Assembly: GCA_947472765.1 (NCBI GenBank)
Contig: CANJCM010000044.1
Location: 1-37,966 of the forward strand
Source: Opitutia bacterium
GTDB taxonomy: Bacteria > Verrucomicrobiota > Verrucomicrobiia > Opitutales > Opitutaceae
DNA length: 37,966 nt
Direction: 5' to 3'
In this document: positions 31,964-37,966 of the stretch, piece after piece
How positions within the stretch are numbered: position 1 is the stretch's first letter
How the letters are laid out: each line of letters opens with the position of its first letter
The notes under the pieces: generated by a model
What the model saw: only the letters and a program-made list of their open reading frames with translations
Database searches by the model: none
What the model was told of the DNA's origin: nothing
Translations under genes and position numbers: made by a program

Positions 31964-33451
31964 ATGCCCCGCCTCACCCCGAAGAGCTGGCTGCTCGCCG
32001 GTCGTTTCATCGCCTTGGTCTTCGCCGGTATCGTCTCCGCTTTCGCCCAGATCCGGCCGAATATCATCTTCATCATGACGGACGATCACGCGGTGAGCGC
32101 CCTCGGCGCTTACGGCAACGCGCTGGTCCGGACGCCCACGCTCGATCGAATCGCGGCCCAGGGCGTGCGCTTTGACCGCGCCTTCGTCACGAACTCGCTT
32201 TGCGCCCCCGGTCGGGCGGCCGTGCTCACGGGCACCTACTCCCATGTGAACGGCGTGCGCGGAAACTCCGAGGCCACCGACGCGATCGAGCACCTCGATC
32301 CCAAGCTGCCCACCTTTCCCCAACTGCTGCAGCGCGCCGGCTATGCGACGGCCATCGTCGGCAAGTGGCACCTCAGCGATCCACCGACGGGCTTCGACTA
32401 CTCGTGCGTGCTGCCGGGGCAGGGATTGTACTTCGATCCCGATTTCATCGAGAACGGCGTGCGACGTAAAATCCCGGGTTATGCGTCCGACATCGTCCGC
32501 GATTTGGCACTGGGCTGGCTGGAGAAGCAGAGCGCCACGAAGCCGTTCCTGCTCGTGTTCCAGCACAAGGCGCCGCACCGGCCGTTCCAGCCGCCGCCGC
32601 GCCACGCCCGGTTGTATGCCGACCGCGATTTGCCGTATCCGGCCACCTTCGACGACGACTATGCCACGCGGAAGGTGGCGGCGGAGGCCGAGGACATGCG
32701 CTTCGATACCAGCCTGGCAGGCGATTATCCGGAACTCCCGGCCGGCCTTACGCCGGCGGAGAAGAAGCGCTGGCTCTACCAGCGGTTCGTGAAGGACTAC
32801 TATGGAGCGATCGCGGGGGTGGACGATTCCGTGGAGGCCCTGCTGGCCGACTTGAAGCGCCGGGGCTGGCTCGAGAACACGGTCATAGTCTACACCTCCG
32901 ACAACGGCTTCTTCGTGGGCGACCACGGCTGGTACGACAAGCGGTACATGTACGAGCCGTCATTCCGCGTCCCCTTGCTGGTACAGGCGCCGGGCGCGCG
33001 GAAAGGCGGAGTGATCGACGCGATGGCGATGAACATCGATATCGCCCCGACCCTGCTCGATTACGCCGGAATCGTCGCGCCGCGTTCCATGCAGGGCCGA
33101 AGCCTGCGGCCGCTGATCGAAGGACGCACTCCGCCCGACTGGCGGAAGTCGGTTTACTATTCCTACTACGAGAACTCGTGGGCGCTCCTCGCTGGCAAGG
33201 ACAAGTCGGCGCAGTCCGATCCGAGTTTCCAGTACCTGACCCCGCATCGCGTGGGTCCGCATCGCGGCGTGCGCACCGCCACGCACAAGCTGATCGAGTA
33301 TTATTCGGATGCGGGCTATTGGGAGCTGTTCGATCTCACCAAAGATCCGAACGAACTAAAGAACCTTTACGGCCAGCCCGGGACGGAACGAATCACCCGC
33401 GAGCTAAAGGAAGAACTGCTCCGGCTCCGCCGCCAGTTTGGGGATATCTGA
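31964..33451 (+). CDS. Sulfatase (formylglycine-dependent, S1 family), secreted
   Basis: About 495 residues. Signal peptide (LAGRFIALVFAGIVSAFA) then the sulfatase start RPNIIFIMTDDHAVSALGAY with metal Asp-Asp. The active-site motif is LCAPGRAAVLTG, with C80 to be converted to formylglycine; canonical CxPSR has Gly in place of Ser. Other blocks: GYATAIVGKWHLS, FQHKAPHRPFQPP, VYTSDNGFFVGDHGW and the C-terminal ELFDLTKDPNELKNLYG. Removes sulfate esters from a carbohydrate outside the cytoplasm, fitting the esterase and DUF1501 genes nearby. I chose the ATG at 31964 next to the signal. No maturase gene (FGE or anSME) is in the window. Confidence 0.93.
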   Translation: MPRLTPKSWLLAGRFIALVFAGIVSAFAQIRPNIIFIMTDDHAVSALGAYGNALVRTPTLDRIAAQGVRFDRAFVTNSLCAPGRAAVLTGTYSHVNGVRGNSEATDAIEHLDPKLPTFPQLLQRAGYATAIVGKWHLSDPPTGFDYSCVLPGQGLYFDPDFIENGVRRKIPGYASDIVRDLALGWLEKQSATKPFLLVFQHKAPHRPFQPPPRHARLYADRDLPYPATFDDDYATRKVAAEAEDMRFDTSLAGDYPELPAGLTPAEKKRWLYQRFVKDYYGAIAGVDDSVEALLADLKRRGWLENTVIVYTSDNGFFVGDHGWYDKRYMYEPSFRVPLLVQAPGARKGGVIDAMAMNIDIAPTLLDYAGIVAPRSMQGRSLRPLIEGRTPPDWRKSVYYSYYENSWALLAGKDKSAQSDPSFQYLTPHRVGPHRGVRTATHKLIEYYSDAGYWELFDLTKDPNELKNLYGQPGTERITRELKEELLRLRRQFGDI

Positions 33452-33533
33452 TGGGCCGCTTCGCGCGCAGGTCCCTCCTTCGCGCAGCTTGCGGAGGGCA
33501 GGCTGAGTTCGGAGTTGAAAGCCGTTCCTGAGC

Positions 33534-33920
33534 TCAAAAAGTCAGATACCGGGCCCCGAGTCGTGTGAAAGCAGGGCGGTCCCGGCCCACGATCTCTGCA
33601 CCGAGGGTTTCGGCTGTCGCCAAAATCCAGGCATCGTTCTCGCCCAGGCGCTGGGCGGACCGGGATTGCAGCAACGCGCAGCGGCGGGCATGCGCCCACC
33701 CGATCGGATGCACGGTGAAGCGAGCCAGGGCCCGCGCGGCGGCATTGGGCTCGGCCGCGCCCTCGAGAAACTCCTCTACACTGACGACCGAGAGACACAG
33801 CTTTCGCCCCTGAAGCCGCGGCAACAGCGCGACCGCCGGACCCGCTCGACGGGTGCGCGTCTCGCGTTCGAGCGCAATCAGGAAGGACGAATCGAGCAGG
33901 AGCGGTGGTCGGTTATCCAC
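33534..33920 (-). CDS. vapC: VapC-type PIN-domain ribonuclease toxin
   Basis: 128 residues. Acidic PIN residues: D10 (LLLDSSFLIALE), E50 (SVVSVEEFLEG), D96 (RLGENDAWILATAETLG) and D114 (EIVGRDRPAF). Acts as a Mg-dependent RNase, usually on tRNA or rRNA. The start codon is GTG at 33920, overlapping the antitoxin stop (33913-33915) by 8 bases, so the two are translationally coupled. Convergent with the sulfatase gene. Confidence 0.9.
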   Translation of the reverse strand: MDNRPPLLLDSSFLIALERETRTRRAGPAVALLPRLQGRKLCLSVVSVEEFLEGAAEPNAAARALARFTVHPIGWAHARRCALLQSRSAQRLGENDAWILATAETLGAEIVGRDRPAFTRLGARYLTF

Positions 33921-34113
33921 GGCTGACGCGGCCGAATCCTTTGCCCCAATGCTCCTCGACGAAGGCCGTCAAATCCTCACCGGTTTCAATTTTTTGACGT
34001 TCATCAATCAGCTCGCGCAGGACGTCCGACTTCGTTTTGCCTTCCTTGCGCGCCCACAGTCCGAGCTTCTTCGCACGGGTCTGGTCCAGCTTCACGGTGA
34101 TGACGGTATTCAT
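33913..34113 (-). CDS. vapB: Antitoxin partner of the PIN toxin, ribbon-helix-helix type
   Basis: 66 residues from the ATG at 34113. The N-terminal beta strand TVITVKLDQTRAKKLGLWAR and the following helix (KTKSDVLRELIDERQK) match CopG/Arc-type RHH DNA-binding domains. The tail (LTAFVEEHWGKGFGR) would wrap the toxin. An upstream ATG at 34140 would add nine residues but would put the palindrome 34117-34132 inside the gene; I prefer 34113, where the palindrome lies just before the start codon. Confidence 0.85.
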   Translation of the reverse strand: MNTVITVKLDQTRAKKLGLWARKEGKTKSDVLRELIDERQKIETGEDLTAFVEEHWGKGFGRVSRG

Positions 34114-34116
34114 GCG

Positions 34117-34132
34117 TATTACGCTCGTAATA
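34117..34132. promoter_or_regulatory. Palindromic operator for vapBC autoregulation
   Basis: TATTACG-CT-CGTAATA, a perfect 7-bp inverted repeat around 2 bases, ending three bases before the antitoxin ATG. RHH antitoxins bind such sites. The half-site reads TATTACG or CGTAATA and could overlap the -10 region, which would make the message nearly leaderless. Confidence 0.7.
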
Positions 34133-34246
34133 TCGCCCATGGTGTCAAGCGGACCGGAGCTTGGTGGAGAAGCTCCTTTCCCTGGTTTTGCCTTGGCTTG
34201 TACTTCTATAAAAATCCTGGGCTGAGGACCGAAATTGAGACGACGC

Positions 34247-34287
34247 GTTAAGCAGCTGCTTCGCTTCTTCGCGTCTTGGCGCTTAAC
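34247..34287. repeat. Word-type inverted repeat (GTTAAGC ... GCTTAAC)
   Basis: GTTAAGC at 34247-34253 and GCTTAAC at 34281-34287, with CTTCGCG / CTTGGCG words between, in the style of the CTTCGTG word family. It sits just past the stop of the dehydrogenase gene, possibly at its transcript end. Confidence 0.5.
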
Positions 34288-34299
34288 TCCGCGTTCCGC

Positions 34300-35343
34300 T
34301 CACGGCTGCACCAAGCGGCGTTCCTTCGAAGAAGTGAACATCGCCATGCAGTCGGCCACGCCAATGCGTCCGTCCAGGCCGGAGCCGCAGGCCATGGGCA
34401 ACCCGCGGATGCCGTCGATGAACGACTTCATCTGGTCGCGGTAGCACTGCATCCGGATGTCGCCGAACGCGGTGTCGGCGGCGGCATTGTGGATCACGAA
34501 CGGCTGATTGCTCATCACCTGCCAGCCGGAGCCGTTGTCCATTTTCATCTCCCCGACCGGGGTGAGATCGATCAACCCCTTGGTTCCGATCATCCGGAAG
34601 CGGAAATCCTCTCCGGGGAATCCGGAGACCGGCAGCACGTTCGTCGAGAGCAGCGAGAACAGCGTGCCGTTGGTGAATTCCATGATGGCATGCGTCGTGT
34701 CCTCGACGACGCCGCCCGGGGTGAACGTGCGGCAAAACGCCGAGACGTTCGCGATGCTCGCGCCCGTCAGCCACCGCATGAGATCCGTGGCGTGCGGCGC
34801 GGTGTTGATGAGGTGGCCGACGCTCTGCGGATCGTTCCACCACTCCCACTTGCCGCCGAACGCCACCGTCGCGGCCGGCTTGTACATGGGCATCGCCATC
34901 TGCACGCTGAGCAGCCGTCCGATTTCGCCGGCCTGGATGAGTTCACGGGCCCGGAGATTGTTCATCCGGAACCGCTGCTGATATCCGATGCCGATCGTGA
35001 CGCCCTGCTGCTTTGCCGCGTACAGGATCCGATCGCAGTCCTCGACCGAAGTCGCCATCGGCTTCTCAATCAACACGTGCTTGCCGGTCGCAATCGCGGC
35101 GAGTGCTTCCGCCACGTGCAGATGGTGCGGCGTCGAGATTGCAATCGCATCAATGTCGGTGCGGCGCATCAGCGCCTCCATCGTCGGCTCGCAGGCCACG
35201 CCGTAGCGCTGGGCGAGCGCGGGAGCGCGGCTGCCGCCCCAGACGGCGACGAGTTCGGCGTCCTCGGGGAGACGACGCACGGCTTCGGCGTGGGTCCGGC
35301 CCATGAAGCCGGAACCGGTGATGCCAAATCGGATTTTTTTCAT
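34300..35343 (-). CDS. Gfo/Idh/MocA family oxidoreductase, third gene of an AraC-MFS operon
   Basis: 347 residues. Rossmann N-terminus KIRFGITGSGFMGRTHAEAV, EKP motif with K94 (HVLIEKPMATSVEDCD), and the C-terminal substrate domain with PHATDLMRWLTG carrying the usual His/Asp. Predicted to oxidise a sugar or inositol-like polyol with NAD(P). ATG at 35343. It follows the MFS gene by 60 bases that hold a GC-rich hairpin, and lies in the same direction as MFS and AraC, so one operon is likely. Substrate unknown; the transporter partner suggests import followed by oxidation. Confidence 0.93.
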   Translation of the reverse strand: MKKIRFGITGSGFMGRTHAEAVRRLPEDAELVAVWGGSRAPALAQRYGVACEPTMEALMRRTDIDAIAISTPHHLHVAEALAAIATGKHVLIEKPMATSVEDCDRILYAAKQQGVTIGIGYQQRFRMNNLRARELIQAGEIGRLLSVQMAMPMYKPAATVAFGGKWEWWNDPQSVGHLINTAPHATDLMRWLTGASIANVSAFCRTFTPGGVVEDTTHAIMEFTNGTLFSLLSTNVLPVSGFPGEDFRFRMIGTKGLIDLTPVGEMKMDNGSGWQVMSNQPFVIHNAAADTAFGDIRMQCYRDQMKSFIDGIRGLPMACGSGLDGRIGVADCMAMFTSSKERRLVQP

Positions 35344-35366
35344 CGTAAAAGAAAAGCCGCCCCACG

Positions 35367-35399
35367 ACCCCCCGGGAGAACCGCACGGATCAGGGGGGT
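35367..35399 (-). promoter_or_regulatory. Intercistronic hairpin between transporter and dehydrogenase genes
   Basis: On the minus strand, ACCCCCC (35399-35393) pairs with GGGGGGT (35373-35367), a 7-bp stem with a loop of about 19 nt. T-rich CTTTTCTTTT follows before the next ATG. It could adjust relative expression by stabilising the upstream part or by partial termination. Confidence 0.45.
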
Positions 35400-35403
35400 A
35401 TGT

Positions 35404-36663
35404 TCAGCCGGCCTGAGCCGGCTCAGGCGCCGGCATCGCCGGCGCCCGTGGAATCCGGATCATCAGCAGCAGCACCACGCAAATCGCGAGGCTGCCGGCC
35501 ATGTAGTTGAAGATGCTGCCGAGCTGGACCTGGTGGTCGCGGAGGATGCCGACAAAATAGATCATGAATCCACCGGTGAAGGTGGAGCAGGCGCTGATGA
35601 TCCCGACGCCGGTGGCGCGGTAGCGCGGATCGCTGACGAGGCAGAGAATCGGCACAAGGTTCACGTCGAAGCAGGTGCGGCTGACGCCAAAGACGATCAA
35701 CCAGGTGATTGCGCCCACGAGTGTCCCGGCATTGGCGGCGAGCAACATCGCGGGGATCGCGATGCACAGCCCGATCACCGGTACGAAGATGTGGCTGCGG
35801 ATGTTGGTCCGGGCCCAGGCACTCGTCCACATGCCGCCGAGGATGAAGCCGACGCCGGTGGCGCCGTTGAGATAGGCGGTGGCGGAAAATCCGGCGGCCC
35901 CTTGCGAGAGGTGGAACCGCTCCCCGATGTACGTGGGCAGCCAGCCGACGATGATCCAGCCGCCCGCGCCGAGGACGACGACCGCCGCCAGTTCGAGCAG
36001 AAAGGCGCGCTGGCCCAGCAATCCCGCAAGCGCCGCCCCGAACCGGGCTGGCGGCTCCGCGGGTTGACCGGCAACGGCCGCGGTCTTGGGGGCCTCGCGC
36101 AGCAGGCCGAGGAGCAGGGCGCCGTATACCAGGCCGGGCAGTCCGAGCACCGTGAACGCGGTTTGCCACGAGTGACTCTCCGCGATCCAGCCGCCGAGTC
36201 CGCCCAGCATCATGCCGGCGACGATGCCGGTCTGATGGACGCCCATCGCAAAGGTTCGCGTGGGCCCCGGATGGTAGTCGGCGATCAGCGCCAGCGCCGC
36301 CGGAATGTAGCACGACTCCGCAATGCCGAGCAGCACGCGCATGAAGAGCAGTTGCGGGAAGGTCTGGACGTACGCCGTGAGGCAGGTCGTGAGCGACCAC
36401 GCGATCAGCGAACCGATGATGACGCCGCGGCGGTTGAAGCGATCGGCGAGAAACCCGGCCATCGGGATCATGATGCCGTAGGTCCAGAGGAAGACCGACG
36501 TCAGCAGGCCGAACTGCGCCTCGGTGAGGTGAATCGCGGTGACGAGCGACGTGTGCATCGTCGTCACCATCGTGCGGTCGACGAAGTTGATGAACGCGAC
36601 CGGCCAGAGCAGCGCGACGGTCAGCCACGCGCGGGGGACTAATTTTGGGGTGGGGGAGGTCAC
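35404..36663 (-). CDS. MFS transporter (ACS / hexuronate-type)
   Basis: About 419 residues with roughly 12 membrane segments. MFS signatures: FVDRTMVTTM in TM1, GFLADRFNRRGVIIG in loop 2-3, LLFMRVLLGIAESCYIPAA in TM4 and DPRYRATGVGIISACSTFTG in TM10, as in the anion:cation symporter branch that imports sugar acids. The start is GTG at 36663, one base after the TGA of the AraC gene, so translation is coupled; an in-frame TTG at 36690 would overlap AraC. Precedes the dehydrogenase it probably feeds. Confidence 0.88.
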   Translation of the reverse strand: MTSPTPKLVPRAWLTVALLWPVAFINFVDRTMVTTMHTSLVTAIHLTEAQFGLLTSVFLWTYGIMIPMAGFLADRFNRRGVIIGSLIAWSLTTCLTAYVQTFPQLLFMRVLLGIAESCYIPAALALIADYHPGPTRTFAMGVHQTGIVAGMMLGGLGGWIAESHSWQTAFTVLGLPGLVYGALLLGLLREAPKTAAVAGQPAEPPARFGAALAGLLGQRAFLLELAAVVVLGAGGWIIVGWLPTYIGERFHLSQGAAGFSATAYLNGATGVGFILGGMWTSAWARTNIRSHIFVPVIGLCIAIPAMLLAANAGTLVGAITWLIVFGVSRTCFDVNLVPILCLVSDPRYRATGVGIISACSTFTGGFMIYFVGILRDHQVQLGSIFNYMAGSLAICVVLLLMIRIPRAPAMPAPEPAQAG

Positions 36664-36664
36664 G

Positions 36665-37621
36665 TCAGGACGCCCGGGGTGGAGCGGCAATCGAATCGAT
36701 GTACTCGGTGGGCGACATTCCCGTGATTTCGCGGAAGGTCGAGTTGAAGTGGCTGAGCGTCTCGAAGCCGGCGGCGAGCGCGACCTCCGTGACCTGCCGG
36801 CGCGAGCGGCCCAGCATCGAGGCCGCGAGCGAGACGCGGTAGCTCTTGAGATATTGCACGCAGCTCAGGCCGAGCGATTCGCGAAACACCGCCTTGAGCC
36901 GGCTTTCGCTCAGCCCGGCGGCGCGAGCGACATCGCGGACATAAACCGGCTCGGCGTAGTGCTCCTGCAGGTAGTTGAGGGCGCGCTGCACGTAGTCCCA
37001 GTCGAGCCGATCGTGCGAGGGTGCGAGACTTCGCCCGGCCTTTTCCTCCCAGCGCAGCAGGGCGACGAGCGAGTCCATCAGGAGCGAACGCAGCCGCATC
37101 TCGCTGCCGAAGCCGCCGGTGCGAAACTCGGTCAGCATCGTCTGCGCGTGGCGTCGGAGCTGATCCCAGAGCGGACGGGGCGGATAGAGGATACGGTCGT
37201 TGATCGATTGCTCCGCGGTGAAACGATTCAACACGCGCACCCCGTCTCCGCCCGGGCCGGTGTCAAACGGCAGCACGGGCAGGAAATAGATCACGAGCGA
37301 GCGGCACGGATACTCCAGCAGCTCGGAATTGTGCGGGACGCCCGGTCCGAGGAGCATGACGCAGGCGCGGTCGCCGGTGAGGTGTTTCTCGCGTCCAATG
37401 TATTGGATGCCTTTCCCGCCGGCCCAACCGATCGTGAACTCGCAGTACGGATGACGCTCCGGATGGGGCACGCCGGGACGCGGCAGCGGCAAGGGGCCCG
37501 TCTTCATGAGATTCTCCTTCACCCAAATCGGCCGCAGCCGGCTGAGCGGCTGGGAGACGTCGCGCACTTTCCCGAGCCACGCCAACTCAGCCGAGTCGAT
37601 CTTTGCGGAGGGCGCGGGCAT
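36665..37621 (-). CDS. AraC-family transcriptional regulator
   Basis: 318 residues. N-terminal cupin-like sensor (HPYCEFTIGWAGGKG; LLGPGVPHNSELLEYPCRSL) and C-terminal double HTH (residues 220-315: PVYVRDVARAAGLSESRLKA, VTEVALAAGFETLSHFNSTF then REITGMSPTEY). Likely a sugar-responsive activator of the operon it leads. ATG at 37621. Its stop is one base from the transporter start. Confidence 0.93.
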   Translation of the reverse strand: MPAPSAKIDSAELAWLGKVRDVSQPLSRLRPIWVKENLMKTGPLPLPRPGVPHPERHPYCEFTIGWAGGKGIQYIGREKHLTGDRACVMLLGPGVPHNSELLEYPCRSLVIYFLPVLPFDTGPGGDGVRVLNRFTAEQSINDRILYPPRPLWDQLRRHAQTMLTEFRTGGFGSEMRLRSLLMDSLVALLRWEEKAGRSLAPSHDRLDWDYVQRALNYLQEHYAEPVYVRDVARAAGLSESRLKAVFRESLGLSCVQYLKSYRVSLAASMLGRSRRQVTEVALAAGFETLSHFNSTFREITGMSPTEYIDSIAAPPRAS

Positions 37622-37782
37622 CGGGTGGAGCCAAAAGCGTCGGTGGCACGGGCGGGCGGCACAAGGCGTTTCCCCTCACGCGCCGTCCAATCGCCGTGGC
37701 GAAAAGTGCTGAACTTCGACCCGGAAACAGGAAGCGTGGCCTGGTGCCGGGACTCATAGTGAATCCGTCTGAAATTGTCCGT

Positions 37783-37858
37783 GTAGCCCGCTGCGTGAGC
37801 AGCGGGACGACGTTGAGCGAAGCAATGACGAGTTCCCTGCCCTCACGGGCAGGGCTAC
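37783..37858. repeat. REP-A inverted doublet, copy 3
   Basis: GTAG 37783-37786, CCCGCTGC-GTGA-GCAGCGGG 37787-37806, 28-nt gap, CCCTGCCC-TCAC-GGGCAGGG 37835-37854, CTAC 37855-37858. The best-preserved copy, with a GTAG head at both ends. The gap 37622-37919 holds this and no gene. Confidence 0.92.
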
Positions 37859-37919
37859 GCCGAGCCGGTTCGATTTCGCATTCCCGTATTTCCTGACGAA
37901 GCCGCCACTCCCCGCCGCC

Positions 37920-37966
37920 ATGAACAAATTCGTCCTCAAATTCACCGGTGACTTGTGCAAGGCGGA
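37920..37966 (+). CDS. Possible start of a gene cut by the right edge
   Basis: ATG at 37920 followed by NKFVLKFTGDLCKA and the window end. Only 15 residues are visible, so no family can be named. The reading is protein-like and lies beyond the REP-A doublet, a usual place here for a gene start. Confidence 0.35.
   Translation, partial: MNKFVLKFTGDLCKA

Noticed and set aside
34276-36642. Plus-strand open frame of about 788 codons opposite the dehydrogenase and transporter genes
   Set aside because: Crosses two recognisable minus-strand genes, is Arg/Asp/Gly-rich, and has no domain.
36539-37759. Plus-strand open frame of about 406 codons opposite the AraC gene
   Set aside because: Antisense to a clear AraC regulator, and it ends in non-coding DNA next to a REP-A doublet.
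1-37966. tRNA or rRNA genes and complete insertion sequences
   Set aside because: No cloverleaf with a GTTC-type T-arm, no rRNA signature and no transposase motif seen on either strand.

Overview
The window is GC-rich bacterial chromosome. Gene content points to the Verrucomicrobiota, most likely the Opitutaceae: an adjacent DUF1501 / PSCyt1-DUF1549-DUF1553 pair (a PVC-superphylum signature), a sulfatase, several secreted esterases and glycan-active proteins, a WYL regulator, two Gfo/Idh/MocA dehydrogenases, and few strong Shine-Dalgarno sites. This assignment is inference from gene families. There is no rRNA or tRNA.

Layout. 1-2075 (-) is the bulk of an NAD+-dependent DNA ligase with a secretory-looking N-terminus. 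2387-6424 holds a GT-C type membrane glycosyltransferase and two divergent GT2 enzymes. 6534-9581 has a dehydrogenase, a WYL regulator and an unknown protein. 9852-12420 has a rhomboid-like protein without catalytic residues and a mandelate-racemase-subgroup enzyme. 12736-17469 carries a lipoprotein, a GxDLY/SGNH esterase and a penicillin-acylase-type Ntn hydrolase. 17636-20066 has DAHP synthase and a tartrate/D-malate-type dehydrogenase. 20716-29820 is a secreted glycan or ester-processing block: a SASA-SGNH fusion, DUF1501, PSCyt1-DUF1549-DUF1553 and a beta-propeller protein. 30122-31598 is a YgfZ-like protein, a coupled small protein and HU. 31964-33451 is a sulfatase. 33534-34113 is a VapBC-type toxin-antitoxin pair with a palindromic operator. 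34300-37621 is an AraC - MFS - dehydrogenase catabolic operon.

The most unusual feature is what lies between the genes. Almost every intergenic gap holds short palindromic elements from several sequence families that share one design: a G(T/G)(A/G)G tetranucleotide (GTAG, GTGG or GGAG) directly 5' of a roughly 20-22-nt hairpin, usually as an inverted pair. I name them REP-A (GTAG, loop GTGA), REP-B (GTAG, loop around CTCG), REP-C (GTGG, loop TCCC) and REP-D (GGAG, a roughly 180-bp unit in four copies). This is the architecture of REP/BIME elements mobilised by REP-associated tyrosine transposases (RAYTs), but no RAYT lies in the window. A second layer consists of word-like inverted repeats (ACAGGATG-type units and CTTCGTGTCTTCGTGG-type words). 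Two copies of a composite of these words directly bracket the DUF1501/DUF1553 pair. One REP-B hairpin is translated as part of a signal-peptide region, and one intergenic gap is a nested mirror array of six hairpins.

Coordinates come from reading the sequence by eye. Family assignments rest on visible motifs. No database search was run.
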